From: Gemmatimonadaceae bacterium
GTDB taxonomy: Bacteria > Gemmatimonadota > Gemmatimonadetes > Gemmatimonadales > Gemmatimonadaceae
Reading direction: 5' to 3'
DNA: 64,000 bases
NCBI GenBank assembly: GCA_016720905.1
Contig: JADKJT010000030.1
Location: 62,001-126,000, forward strand
Part shown: in pieces, positions 1 to 8,126 of the stretch
Layout of the letters: every line of letters starts with the position of its first letter
Position numbering within the stretch: the stretch's first letter is position 1
Translations under genes and position numbers: made by a program
Notes under the pieces: model-generated
Databases searched by the model: none
Told to the model about the DNA's origin: nothing
Seen by the model: only the letters and a program-made list of their open reading frames with translations

Positions 1-673
1 ACCGGCGTCCGTAAAGCGGCACCAATGCGCACCGGTCATCCGCCGTCGGTCCGGCGTAATTCGCCGACATGAGGAAAGTGGGCGGCACGATATTCGGATC
101 GGCCACGGGGAGTGAGTGTTTGAATTGAACGCGGCCGACACTGTCAATCAGACGCACGGCTTCGCGTACGCCGGTGGCCTTCACGAGCACATGGCCCCCT
201 GACAGCACGCAAGCACTTTCCACGTTGGCCGCATCAGGAATCGGAAAGTTCCGCATCATGGCACCGTTGGCGCCAAACAGAGTCAGTCGGGACGTGGCAT
301 GATCGAGCACGCCAAATTGGCTACCGTTCCCAACCAACAGCGCCGGACGCTTGAACTCGCCAGGCCCTTCACCGCGAGCGGAGAGTGAGAAGCGCGTTCG
401 GCCGCTGTCAACGTCCATTGCGATGACTTCCCGTGTTCCCAGGTCAAGGACGAACACCACGCCGTCCGCGACGCGGAGTTGTCGCGGCTCCACAAACAGC
501 TCCGGCTCGACCGGCCCTCCGCGAACCCAGCTGCGGACCCAGAAGGAATCGGCGCGGAATCGCCGCCCCTCGCGCGGACTGGAGGTTGATTGCGCGTGCA
601 GGGTCGTCACAGGGTCGATGAGCGTCAGCACCAACGTGGTCACGCCAGTCATGGAACGGCGATAACGATGCAT
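1..673 (-). CDS. 6-bladed beta-propeller exported protein (C-terminus beyond window)
   Basis: The frame is open from an ATG at 673 down to the window edge, giving about 224 residues with no stop. The N-terminus has arginines, a hydrophobic run and an LHAQS signal-peptidase-like site near residue 28, so export is likely. The following sequence has propeller-blade signatures such as QLRVADGVVFVLDLGTR and the SARGEGPGEFKRP pattern typical of Bacteroides-style 6-bladed beta-propeller proteins. It starts just after the stop of the thioredoxin-fold gene (674-1204) and shares its direction, so the two are probably cotranscribed with the small Cys-rich protein upstream. The ligand or partner is unknown. 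NHL-repeat protein is the main alternative name. Confidence 0.7.
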   Translation of the reverse strand, partial: MHRYRRSMTGVTTLVLTLIDPVTTLHAQSTSSPREGRRFRADSFWVRSWVRGGPVEPELFVEPRQLRVADGVVFVLDLGTREVIAMDVDSGRTRFSLSARGEGPGEFKRPALLVGNGSQFGVLDHATSRLTLFGANGAMMRNFPIPDAANVESACVLSGGHVLVKATGVREAVRLIDSVGRVQFKHSLPVADPNIVPPTFLMSANYAGPTADDRCALVPLYGRR

Positions 674-1204
674 CTACAGTTCCTCAATCCAGGTGAGTCC
701 CTCGACGACGCGGCGGAGGCCGGCGTACTCGCGTGAAGACCGGGGGCTCTGGCTGGCCAGGCGAACCCGTCCTGTCTGGTCGAGAACCACCAGCGTGGGC
801 GTGCTCGTGTGACCCAGTCGAGCGAGTTCGCGCAGCAACGCGCGCGGGGCGACACGGAGCGGGGTTGCTCGTGCCCACGAGGGCAGGAGAGGCCGGATAA
901 CCAGCGAGTCGCTGGCTGGTCCGACAAACCAGACCACAGATAGCTGGACGGCATCGCGAACCGTCGGCCGATGCAGCAAGTGCAACATGCGCAGGTTACT
1001 GGTGCAGTCGGCCGCTTGGATCACCACCGCCGCCTCGAGCGGCCGACTGAAGGGAATGACGCGAGTGGCCCCCGTGGAAAAGGGCAGCATGGCGCTCGTG
1101 ATGGTGCGCGATGGCGCTGCCCGCACGGCGTCAACCGCGACGCCGGCGAGCAGCATCATCAGCACCACGCCGGCCCATCGAGCCAGTGGGCGCACGGTGT
1201 CCAT
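674..1204 (-). CDS. exported thioredoxin-fold protein with a single cysteine (CTSN)
   Basis: The 176-aa product starts with an Arg-containing N-terminus and a hydrophobic segment (residues 10-28), so it is predicted to be exported or anchored. The expected active-site position after the first beta strand reads AADCTSN (Cys67), so the second redox cysteine of CxxC is absent. A cis-proline-type motif, TSTPTLVVLDQTG, follows around Pro136. This is the redoxin/TlpA fold stripped to one Cys, compatible with a glutathionylating, peroxidase-like or purely binding role. The ATG at 1204 overlaps the TGA of the upstream gene by one base (TGATG), implying translational coupling. A longer in-frame start at 1429 lies inside the upstream gene and is rejected. 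Confidence 0.6.
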   Translation of the reverse strand: MDTVRPLARWAGVVLMMLLAGVAVDAVRAAPSRTITSAMLPFSTGATRVIPFSRPLEAAVVIQAADCTSNLRMLHLLHRPTVRDAVQLSVVWFVGPASDSLVIRPLLPSWARATPLRVAPRALLRELARLGHTSTPTLVVLDQTGRVRLASQSPRSSREYAGLRRVVEGLTWIEEL

Positions 1205-1611
1205 CACTCGAGACAGAACAGGTCGTCGGACAACTCGTCGCCCGAGCCCCGCGTGCCGGTCAACCCGGTGCCCTGACTGCCCCCGCCGACGGTCGGGCAG
1301 GACGTGGACGAGGTCGACGAGTTCTTGTCTTTGTACAGCGTTTTGAATCCGTAGTCCCGGCACTCGAAACGCCCGCCGCTGAAGCCGCCGGAGCGACCGA
1401 GAATGTTGAGATTGATGTCGAACTTCCATTCACACTTCTGAATGGTTTCGCGACCGCATTCCGTGAGTGTGCCCACGCTGCAAGTGGTCGATGTGATGGC
1501 GCCGTCGGATGTGGGCAGCGCTTGAGCCAGCAGGCCCGTCACATCGAGGGCGGCGACGCCAGCCAGCAGGGCCACTGCGCCGGCCAGCAGGCGATTGAAA
1601 TTGGTGGTCAT
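1204..1611 (-). CDS. small exported Cys-rich protein of unknown function
   Basis: The 135-aa product begins MTTNFNRLLAG, then a long hydrophobic stretch (residues 8-32), then a mature part with six cysteines near residues 44, 52, 60, 84, 105 and 133 and a Gly/Ser-rich tail. An even number of cysteines after a signal-like segment suggests disulfides outside the cytoplasm. It is translationally coupled to the one-Cys thioredoxin-fold gene and precedes a beta-propeller gene. In Bacteroidota, short NVEALA-type exported peptides also occur beside 6-bladed propeller genes, but I do not see the NVEALA motif itself, so that link is only an analogy. Function not recognised. Confidence 0.55.
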   Translation of the reverse strand: MTTNFNRLLAGAVALLAGVAALDVTGLLAQALPTSDGAITSTTCSVGTLTECGRETIQKCEWKFDINLNILGRSGGFSGGRFECRDYGFKTLYKDKNSSTSSTSCPTVGGGSQGTGLTGTRGSGDELSDDLFCLE

Positions 1612-1779
1612 GAATCCTCGCGATCTATCCGTGAAATGGCGCGCTGCGGGTTGCTGCGCGCCGGTCGCGGCGGCCATCACGTGGAGGCAGGCGTCGGCGA
1701 CAGGGCCAGCATAGCACCGGAGCGTCAGCGGACCGTCACCGATTCCTTGCATCCGGTGGTCGGCTATTGCGGTGATCGA

Positions 1780-1877
1780 AGACGGGAGACGGGAGACGGA
1801 AGACGGGAGACATCCCGTTCGCCAAGTGGGCCGAGGAACGTCTCCCGTCTCCCTTCTCGCGTCTCCAGTCCCCGTCT
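1780..1877. repeat. GGGAGAC/GTCTCCC palindromic element, copy 1
   Basis: The left arm at 1780-1811 consists of repeated GACGGGAGAC/GACGGAAGAC units. The right arm at 1840-1877 is the complementary GTCTCCCGTCTCCC series. They are separated by about 28 unrelated bases and can form a long imperfect hairpin. The element ends 11 bp before the mrp start codon. Two related copies occur at 8961-9053 and 26354-26450. It occupies most of the 277-bp gap between the divergent cassette and mrp. Confidence 0.8.
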
Positions 1878-1888
1878 ACCTTTCTCCC

Positions 1889-3055
1889 ATGCCAACGCTT
1901 CAACAGCACATCACAACCGCCCTCGGCGCCGTCCTCAACCCCCGCACCGGCGCCGATGTCCTGGCCGCCGAAATGGTGACGGACATCGCCACCACCACCG
2001 ACGGCAAGGTCCGCCTCACGCTGCTGCTGGGCGCGGCCGACGACGCCACCATTGTGCGTGACGTTCGACAGGCCATCGAGGCCATTCCCGGCGTCATCGA
2101 CGTGCGCGTCGATGTGCGCGACTCCCGCCAAGCCTATCGCGCGCCCACTCCGGCGCGTCCAGGAAATTCCAACGTGTCTGATTCTGCTCCCCCCGCGGCG
2201 TCCTCGATGGGCGGCGCCCGCAAGCCGCTGCCCGTCATGGACTCGGCGCCCGCGAAAGCCCCGCCCAAAGTGCCCGAACCAGTGCCCTATCCGAATCTCG
2301 GGCGCATCATTGCCGTGTCGTCCGGGAAAGGCGGTGTCGGCAAGAGCACGGTCGCGGTGAACCTCGCACTGGCTCTCGCCAAGCTGGGCAAGCGCGTGGG
2401 CATCATGGACGCCGACATCTACGGCCCGAATCTCCCGCTCATGCTGGGTGTCGATGCCGCGCCCGCGGTGCGCGACGAGAAGATCATTCCGCTGGAAGCA
2501 CACGGCGTAAAGGTCATCTCCATCGGCTTCCTCATCGAGAAGGATCAGCCGGCCATCTGGCGTGGACCTATCGTCATGAAGATCATCACGCAGTTTCTGC
2601 GCGATGTCGCCTGGGGGCAGTTGGACTATTTCCTGGTGGATATGCCGCCGGGCACCGGTGATGCGCAGCTGTCGCTGGTGCAGGCCACGCACGTGCACGG
2701 CGCCGTCATCGTCACCACGCCGCAACAGGTCGCGGTGGGCGATGCGTTGCGCGGCGTGAAGATGTTCGAGCGCACCGCCGTGCCGGTGCTTGGCATTGTC
2801 GAGAACATGTCGTACTTCGAGAATCCCGAAACAGGCAAGCCGATTGCCGTATTTGGCACCGGCGGTGGAGCGCGTCTGGCCGCGGAGTGCGACCTGCCGT
2901 TGTTGGGGCAGATTCCCCTCGATCCCCGCATCCAGGAAGGTGGTGATTCCGGCCGTCCCATCGTGGTCGCCGAGCCAGCGTCCAAGGCCGCGCGCGAATT
3001 GGAACACATCGCGCAGCGGGTGATCGAGCGCATGGACGAGCGGTACCCCAGCTGA
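1889..3055 (+). CDS. mrp: Mrp/ApbC family P-loop ATPase, Fe-S cluster carrier type
   Basis: A cytosolic 388-aa MinD/Mrp-family ATPase expected to help load or transfer Fe-S clusters. Residues 1-95 form the MIP18/DUF59-like N-terminal domain, followed by a Pro/Ala-rich linker. The deviant Walker A SGKGGVGKST lies near residue 147, then MDADIYGPN and the VDMPPGTGD switch region. The usual C-terminal CxxC that holds a bridging cluster is missing: the place after ENMSYF reads ENPETGKP. Start ATG 1889 was chosen because the upstream in-frame extension is only translated repeat sequence. The downstream MATE gene overlaps its stop. Some Mrp proteins of other phyla also lack CxxC, so function may be retained. 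Confidence 0.9.
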   Translation: MPTLQQHITTALGAVLNPRTGADVLAAEMVTDIATTTDGKVRLTLLLGAADDATIVRDVRQAIEAIPGVIDVRVDVRDSRQAYRAPTPARPGNSNVSDSAPPAASSMGGARKPLPVMDSAPAKAPPKVPEPVPYPNLGRIIAVSSGKGGVGKSTVAVNLALALAKLGKRVGIMDADIYGPNLPLMLGVDAAPAVRDEKIIPLEAHGVKVISIGFLIEKDQPAIWRGPIVMKIITQFLRDVAWGQLDYFLVDMPPGTGDAQLSLVQATHVHGAVIVTTPQQVAVGDALRGVKMFERTAVPVLGIVENMSYFENPETGKPIAVFGTGGGARLAAECDLPLLGQIPLDPRIQEGGDSGRPIVVAEPASKAARELEHIAQRVIERMDERYPS

Positions 3056-4395
3056 GCCATGAACCGAATGCCCCGGTAGGCGCGCTCGTTTCCGAGCCGC
3101 TGCCGCAAACGATTCGCCGCGTCGCGTTTCCTGCGATCGCGGCGAATCTGTTGATGACCACCTTCCACACCGTCGACACGTTCTGGATTGGCCGTTACCT
3201 CGGCGCTGACTCACTGGCGGCGGTGACCGGCAGTGTGTTCTGGATTTGGCTGGTCATCTCGATCGGCGAGATGGTGAGTATCGGAGTCGACGCGATCGCG
3301 GCGCGCCGACATGGCGAGCGACGGCCGCGTGAAGCGGCGCATGCCGTCGGCGACGGCGTGGTGTTCGGCTTCTCGTTGGGGCTTGTCATCGCCTTCGCGA
3401 GCCCGTTCCTGCTCACGTCGCTCTTCGCGCTCATGCAGACCGGCAGCGATGTGACCGTCATCGGCGAGCACTACCTCGGCATGTACCTGCTCGGCATGCC
3501 GCTCATCTTCGCGTTCTTCGCGGTGGATGCGGCCTTCCGCGCAGCCGGTGATACGCGCACGCCGCTGTACATTCTGCTCGTCACGACGGTGGCTGGACTG
3601 ATACTGGACCCGTTGCTCATCCTGGGTGCGGGCCCAGTGCCAGCGATGGGCGTGCGCGGGGCTGCACTGGCCACGCTGGTGCCGCGCGGCATAGCATGCG
3701 TAATCGGTGTGTGGCTGCTGCGTCGTCGGGCCATGATCACGTTCGCGGCGCCGCGGTTGGCGGTGTGGTGGCAGATCGCGCGCATCGGTGCGCCGGCGGC
3801 GACCACGGGCGTGGTGTTCAGCTTCATCTACGTGCTGCTCACGCGCACCACCACGCAGTTTGGCACGCCCGCCCTGGCTGCACTCGGTCTTGGCTTTCGC
3901 GTCGAGGGGATCGTGTACGTCGTGTCGGTTGGCGCCGGTGCCGCGGTGGCGGCGATTGTTGGACAGAGCCTCGGCGCGGGAGATGTCGAGCGTGCGCGCA
4001 GGGCCGGCTGGAGCGCGGTGAAGCTGGTGAGTGTCCTGGGCGCGATGATGGCGCTCGTGACCGTGCTGATTCCCGGGCAACTGGCGGCGCTGTTCACCAC
4101 CGACGCGGCGGTGATCGCCGAAGCCGCGCGGTACCTGCGCATCGCCGCGTTCTCGCAGCTGTTCCTGGGCGCCGAGGTGGTGCTGGAGAGCGCGATGGGT
4201 GGGGCAGGGTGGACGCTGCCGCCGATGATTGGGAGCACGGCAATCACCGCGCTGCGCATTCCAGTGGGCGCGTGGGCAGCGACGCAGTTCGGTACGACAG
4301 GATTATGGTGGACGCTTGCGTTGACGGCGGCGGCGCGCGGGGTGCTGATGGCGCTGTTGTGGGGGAGCGGGCGGTGGCGGCGAGTCGTCGTGTAG
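3052..4395 (+). CDS. MATE family multidrug/Na+ efflux transporter (CTG start proposed)
   Basis: An integral membrane protein with about 12 hydrophobic segments and MATE signatures in both halves (VDTFWIGRYLGADSLAAV in TM1, GAPAATTGVVFSF in TM7), expected to export drugs or metabolites by cation antiport. The first ATG/TTG (3151-3154) lies inside TM1, which would cut off conserved sequence. The frame stays open upstream through the reasonable N-terminus PLPQTIRRVAFPAIAANLL back to a CTG at 3052-3054 that overlaps the mrp TGA as CTGA. With that start the protein is 447 aa, a normal MATE length. An indel near the out-of-frame ATG at 3059 is the alternative explanation. It probably forms an operon with mrp. 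Confidence 0.8.
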   Translation: MSHEPNAPVGALVSEPLPQTIRRVAFPAIAANLLMTTFHTVDTFWIGRYLGADSLAAVTGSVFWIWLVISIGEMVSIGVDAIAARRHGERRPREAAHAVGDGVVFGFSLGLVIAFASPFLLTSLFALMQTGSDVTVIGEHYLGMYLLGMPLIFAFFAVDAAFRAAGDTRTPLYILLVTTVAGLILDPLLILGAGPVPAMGVRGAALATLVPRGIACVIGVWLLRRRAMITFAAPRLAVWWQIARIGAPAATTGVVFSFIYVLLTRTTTQFGTPALAALGLGFRVEGIVYVVSVGAGAAVAAIVGQSLGAGDVERARRAGWSAVKLVSVLGAMMALVTVLIPGQLAALFTTDAAVIAEAARYLRIAAFSQLFLGAEVVLESAMGGAGWTLPPMIGSTAITALRIPVGAWAATQFGTTGLWWTLALTAAARGVLMALLWGSGRWRRVVV

Positions 4396-4407
4396 TACTT
4401 TCCTCTC

Positions 4408-5160
4408 ATGTCTGCGCCGGCGATCACCCTCCTTACCGACTTCGGCACGGCCGACGGCTACGTCGCCGAACTGAAGGGCGTGCTGGCGTCGTGCGCGCCC
4501 GGCGTGCCGCTGCTCGACATGTCGCACGACGTGCCGGCACACGATGTCGAACACGCGCGGCTTACCGTCGCGCGCTACTGGCGTCGCTTCCCCGTGGGCA
4601 CGGTGCACCTCGTGGTGGTCGACCCTGGTGTCGGCACGTCGCGCGCGGCCATTGCCGTGCAGAGCGATGGCCGGTTCCTCGTGGGTCCTGACAATGGTGT
4701 GCTGTCGCCGGCGCTCTTTGCGCTCGACGCGCGGGTGATCACGCTGCCGGTCGATCCGGGCGCATCACCCACATTCCACGGCCGCGATGTGTTCGCACCC
4801 GCCGCCGCTCGGCTCGCGATGGGTGCTGAACTTCATTCGCTTGGCGAACCGCACCATCAACCTGTGCGTCGGCGCACGCCGCAGCCGCGTCGCCAAGACA
4901 ACGGCTCGCTGGAAGGCGAGGTGCTCACCATCGACCGCTTCGGCAACGTCATCACCAACCTCGTGGCGCGAAACGCCACGCGTGTGGCGATTGCCGGCCA
5001 GCAGGTGCGCGTTGTGCGCACCTATGGGGAGGCGGAGCCCGGCGAGTTGGTGGCGCTGGTGGGGTCGAGCGGTTTCATCGAGATCGCGGTGCGCGAAGGG
5101 AACGCGGCCGCTGAATGGCACATCCGGCGGGGTCAGCTGGCCGTGCTCCACTCGGCCTAG
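4408..5160 (+). CDS. SAM hydroxide adenosyltransferase (DUF62) family protein
   Basis: The 250-aa product matches the S-adenosylmethionine hydrolase / halogenase (chlorinase-fluorinase) fold family. Motifs are LLTDFGTADGYVAELKG at the N-terminus, VVVDPGVGTSRAA near residue 70, and FHGRDVFAPAAARLA near residue 123. The C-terminal domain contains a GSSGFIEIAVREGNAA segment. Ordinary bacterial members split SAM with hydroxide to adenosine and methionine, and this is the best guess here. Nothing visible supports a halide-using enzyme. It follows the MATE gene after about 12 bp and could be in the same transcript. Confidence 0.85.
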   Translation: MSAPAITLLTDFGTADGYVAELKGVLASCAPGVPLLDMSHDVPAHDVEHARLTVARYWRRFPVGTVHLVVVDPGVGTSRAAIAVQSDGRFLVGPDNGVLSPALFALDARVITLPVDPGASPTFHGRDVFAPAAARLAMGAELHSLGEPHHQPVRRRTPQPRRQDNGSLEGEVLTIDRFGNVITNLVARNATRVAIAGQQVRVVRTYGEAEPGELVALVGSSGFIEIAVREGNAAAEWHIRRGQLAVLHSA

Positions 5161-5233
5161 TCGGCAGGATTTCGACATCTGATGCAATAAAATGATGCGT
5201 TGACATCAACCTATCTGTGCAGTAGCATACGTC

Positions 5234-5500
5234 ATGCGCACTACAATCGATCTCGACGACGTCCTGCTCACTCGACTCCGCGATGAGGCCCATCGCGAGG
5301 GGGTCTCGTTCCGCGCGCTGCTACACCGCGTGATCCTGCGCGGCCTGGAGCCGGCGGCGCCCGTCAAACAGTTCGAGTACAAGGCACCCAGTTTCAGTAT
5401 GGGTCAGGTTCGAGAGGGCATCAATCTCGTGAAGGCCCTGCAACTGGCCGGGGATTTGGAAGACGAAGAGATCATTCGGAAAATGACGCAGGGTCGCTGA
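5234..5500 (+). CDS. vapB: VapB-type antitoxin, ribbon-helix-helix
   Basis: The 88-aa protein begins MRTTIDLDDVLLTRLRDEA, a typical RHH beta-strand plus helix (residues 1-40). An acidic/aromatic tail (FEYKAPSFSMGQVREG) would wrap the toxin. Its stop is 4 bp before the PIN-domain gene, the normal antitoxin-first order. RHH antitoxins usually autorepress their operon. The upstream gap (5161-5233) is AT-richer than its surroundings and contains ATGATGCGTTGACATCAACC, including a TTGACA-like hexamer, and would hold the promoter and operator. Confidence 0.85.
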   Translation: MRTTIDLDDVLLTRLRDEAHREGVSFRALLHRVILRGLEPAAPVKQFEYKAPSFSMGQVREGINLVKALQLAGDLEDEEIIRKMTQGR

Positions 5501-5504
5501 ACGG

Positions 5505-5939
5505 ATGATCGTTCCCGATGTGAATCTCCTGCTGTACGCAACGAACCGTGACGTGCCGCAACACGAGCGCGCACTGCGGTGGCTTACGGATCTCATGCGC
5601 GGCGATGAGCCAGTCGGATTCTCGTGGTTCGTTTTGGTCGGATTCGTGCGCATCGCCACCAATGCGCGTGTCTATCGCGCACCCATCACGCTCGCGCAGG
5701 CCCTGAGCACGGTGGACGGCTGGCTCGGGAATCGTTTGGTGACCATCATCGAACCGTCATCAGCGCACTGGGAGATCTTGCGCGATCTGCTGCGCGAGTC
5801 GGGAACGGCGGGCAACCTCACAAACGACGCGCACCTCGCCGCATTGTGCATTGAACGCGGCGCCACGCTGCACTCCGCCGACGGCGACTTCTCGCGCTTT
5901 CGCGGTCTGCGCTGGGCGAATCCACTGCGCGCGTTTTAG
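5505..5939 (+). CDS. vapC: VapC-type PIN-domain ribonuclease toxin
   Basis: A 144-aa PIN-domain protein. MIVPDVNLLLYATN carries the first catalytic Asp (D5). NLTNDAHLAALCIERG and SADGDFSRF provide the later acidic residues. The sequence closely follows the pattern remembered for the mycobacterial-type PIN family (FVLVGFVRIATNARVY in the middle, RWANPL at the end). Such toxins cut RNA using Mg2+ held by the acidic cluster and are neutralised by the adjacent VapB. The pair looks intact. Confidence 0.87.
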   Translation: MIVPDVNLLLYATNRDVPQHERALRWLTDLMRGDEPVGFSWFVLVGFVRIATNARVYRAPITLAQALSTVDGWLGNRLVTIIEPSSAHWEILRDLLRESGTAGNLTNDAHLAALCIERGATLHSADGDFSRFRGLRWANPLRAF

Positions 5940-5944
5940 CGGGT

Positions 5945-5966
5945 GAACGCGCACAGGTGCGCGTTC
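5945..5966. terminator. hairpin after vapC, possible terminator
   Basis: GAACGCGCAC, a 2-nt AG spacer, then GTGCGCGTTC form a perfect 10-bp inverted repeat 6 bp after the vapC stop. It lies between vapC and the convergent membrane-protein gene. No T-run follows, and a 2-nt loop is tight, so intrinsic termination is only plausible. Confidence 0.45.
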
Positions 5967-6025
5967 GATGTCCGACGTCGAACAGCACCATGAACCGGCG
6001 AATCCCGGACATGCGGTCGTAGGAA

Positions 6026-6706
6026 CTACAGTTCGCCGCTCGTGGGGTTGGATGACGCACTGCTGGCGACCGGCCGTCGCGCAGCCACGACGCCTTGCAC
6101 TGGCGTTGGCGTCTGCCACGAGGGCGTCGCGATCTCGGTCATCGTGGTTTCCATTCGGATCTTCGCAATACCGCCGCGCGACGTCACCACGGCGCCCAAC
6201 CCAACCGTCGCCACGGCCCACGTGAAGCTCAGCGCAATGAGTCGGGACAAGACACCAGCTACCGGCACCGACGCCAGCAGTGAGGCGCCCAGCCACACGA
6301 GACTCAGAGCGAAGAGCCCGACGACCAATCCGCGAAGCGCCGCCGCCCGGACACCCGTCCCACTGCCTCGACCCACCAAGGCGCGCCCAATGACCAGGGC
6401 CACCGCCAAGAGGCCCAGCGTGAATGCGCCAGCGTACGCGAGCGCCCACGCCAGCACCACGATGGGAATGGCAAGGATGCCAATGATGGTGAGAACGCAA
6501 CCAATGACCAGCACGGCCAGGAGCGGCACGGCCAGGGCCTGCCACAGCAGCCCCACCCAGAAACTCGCACTGATGTCACGTACCGCGGCCTTGGCCACGG
6601 CCATCAGCGAATCTTCAGCGGTGGTGAGCACAATCAGGCCGACAACCAACCCGATTCCGAAGATCCCGGCGACCGCGAACGGTCCTGAATTGGCCAGAGA
6701 GAGCAT
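6026..6706 (-). CDS. integral membrane protein downstream of sigma/anti-sigma genes
   Basis: The 226-aa product has about six hydrophobic segments: residues 8-30 and 50-65, a long pair at 63-105, then 125-140 and 145-185. A short polar Ser/Thr/Pro-rich tail follows. No catalytic motif was seen. It begins 12 bp after the anti-sigma stop and shares its direction, so it is probably the third gene of the ECF operon. It may sense or respond to envelope state together with the anti-sigma factor, which is inferred from position only. Confidence 0.6.
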   Translation of the reverse strand: MLSLANSGPFAVAGIFGIGLVVGLIVLTTAEDSLMAVAKAAVRDISASFWVGLLWQALAVPLLAVLVIGCVLTIIGILAIPIVVLAWALAYAGAFTLGLLAVALVIGRALVGRGSGTGVRAAALRGLVVGLFALSLVWLGASLLASVPVAGVLSRLIALSFTWAVATVGLGAVVTSRGGIAKIRMETTMTEIATPSWQTPTPVQGVVAARRPVASSASSNPTSGEL

Positions 6707-6718
6707 GGCCGTCGCCCC

Positions 6719-7306
6719 TTAGCGCGCGCGGCGGGAGGCCGTGGCCAACGCGCGAAGCCCTACGACACCCAGCCCGGCGACTGCGACGAACCCACCCATG
6801 AACAGTGCCATCATCTCCGGGGTGCTGGTCTGGATGGCCTCCACGCCTGGCTGGCCAAGCAGTGTGCTGGCCAAGTCGCTGGTGGCGGCACCCACGCGGT
6901 CGCCAATGCGTTCGAGCCCAAGCTGCGTCATGAAAATCGCGATGTCCGCCCGGGCTAGCGCCCAAGTACCGGCGGCTGTCAGCAACCCCGCCGAGATCGC
7001 GACGGACACGCCTGCCGCAATGCGGGCTGGGCGGGTGGCCGGGACGAATTGCTGGGCGGTATTGAGGGCGGCGGCATGCCAAGGCTCGAACACCTGCACC
7101 TGACTCATGACGCGATCGGCGAATGCCGGGGACGGAGCGAAGTCGGGCAGTGTATCCAGCGCCAACATCAACTCCCTCGCCTTGTCCAACTCGGCGTCGC
7201 AGGACGCGCACTGTCGGACGTGGGCCCGTAGGGGCGCAACGCCGAAGCCCTCCTCCCCATCCAGGAGGAGCTCGATCTCGTCAGGTCGCAGGTGTCGTTC
7301 TTGCAT
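6719..7306 (-). CDS. zinc-finger anti-sigma factor with one membrane segment
   Basis: The 195-aa product has an N-terminal cytoplasmic domain with the ZAS-like pattern H-x3-C-x2-C (HVRQCASC, residues 29-36), which normally holds zinc and clamps an ECF sigma factor. A linker and hydrophobic segments follow around residues 95-120 and 160-180. ATG 7306 is preferred because GGAGG lies 7 nt upstream. The longer in-frame start at 7420 lies inside the sigma gene and is unlikely. The gene sits directly after the sigma factor it probably controls. Confidence 0.75.
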   Translation of the reverse strand: MQERHLRPDEIELLLDGEEGFGVAPLRAHVRQCASCDAELDKARELMLALDTLPDFAPSPAFADRVMSQVQVFEPWHAAALNTAQQFVPATRPARIAAGVSVAISAGLLTAAGTWALARADIAIFMTQLGLERIGDRVGAATSDLASTLLGQPGVEAIQTSTPEMMALFMGGFVAVAGLGVVGLRALATASRRAR

Positions 7307-7400
7307 GATGATGCCTCCACGGGGCCTACGCGGCCCTCCAGAGGGGAGTTTCAGGGTGATTTGAGAAAGAACTCGGGAACGCCAATCGGGGTGATTCTGG

Positions 7401-8015
7401 TCACTCGCGGAGCGGCTCAAGCGCCTGCCGGAGCTCGTGTCGCGCGCGGTGGATATAGGTCTTCACGGTGCCCAGCGGCAGATCCAGCGTGGCCGCGATT
7501 TCCTCATACGCGCGCCCCTCTACATGACGCAGCATGATACAGGCGCGATACTCCGGCCGCAGCTTGGCGATGGCCTTTTCGATGGCCGATCCGAGCTCCT
7601 TCGCCTCCATTTCGTCCAGCGCGCTTTCCTGCTCGGACTCGAGGTTCAGCGTGGTCGCCTCCACCTCGGCCGCCGAGGAGGCATGCGGGGAACCATCCAT
7701 GCTGATCGTCTCGATCCGCCGTCGGCGCAGATGATCGATGGCGACGTTGTTCGCGATCTTGAACAGCCAGCTCGAGAACTTGAACTCGGGGCTGTAGCGA
7801 TCGATGTGATTCAGGACCTTGATGAACGAGTCCTGCGACAGATCTTCCGCCAGTTCACGGTCACGGACCATGCGGTAGACGAGCGAAAACACCGGTCGTT
7901 CGTAGCGGCGCACGAGTTCGCGAAAGGCGAGTTCGCGCCCCTGCTGGGCGAGACGAACGACGTCGGCGTCTGGTAGTGCGGCCAGCTCGTCGGAGGTCAT
8001 CATGCGGTGTGACAA
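7401..8015 (-). CDS. RNA polymerase ECF-type sigma factor (RpoE-like)
   Basis: The 204-aa product has sigma region 2 at residues 30-95 (RELVRRYERPVFSLVYRMVRD, AEDLSQDSFIKVLNHI, SSWLFKIANNVAIDHLRRRR). A linker follows, and region 4 at about 140-195 (LRPEYRACIMLRHVEG, EEIAATLDLPLGTVKTYIHRAR) forms the -35-binding helix-turn-helix. It should direct transcription of an envelope-stress type regulon and be restrained by the adjacent anti-sigma factor. The 94-bp gap to the anti-sigma start suggests some separate translation control. It is divergent from ubiE. Confidence 0.9.
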   Translation of the reverse strand: MSHRMMTSDELAALPDADVVRLAQQGRELAFRELVRRYERPVFSLVYRMVRDRELAEDLSQDSFIKVLNHIDRYSPEFKFSSWLFKIANNVAIDHLRRRRIETISMDGSPHASSAAEVEATTLNLESEQESALDEMEAKELGSAIEKAIAKLRPEYRACIMLRHVEGRAYEEIAATLDLPLGTVKTYIHRARHELRQALEPLRE

Positions 8016-8126
8016 GCTAGTCCCGTGGACGGCTCGGGACCATACCGGGGGCTTTTCGCGTTAGCCCCCACGGCCCCTCACGACGGGGCCGCTTGCTGGT
8101 CTTCATCCGGTCCGAGATGTTTCGTG

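Noticed and set aside
1780..1877. CRISPR-like repeat reading of the GGGAGAC element
   Set aside because: Repeats are contiguous and inverted, with no regular spacers and no cas genes in the window.
1111..2061. Long plus-strand frames opposite the Cys-rich and thioredoxin-fold genes
   Set aside because: High-GC shadow frames rich in Arg/Pro/Gly. The minus-strand frames have signal peptides, cysteine pattern and coupling.
4408..5160. Possible chlorinase/fluorinase
   Set aside because: Sequence fits the general SAM hydroxide adenosyltransferase family. No biosynthetic neighbours or diagnostic halide-site features could be confirmed.
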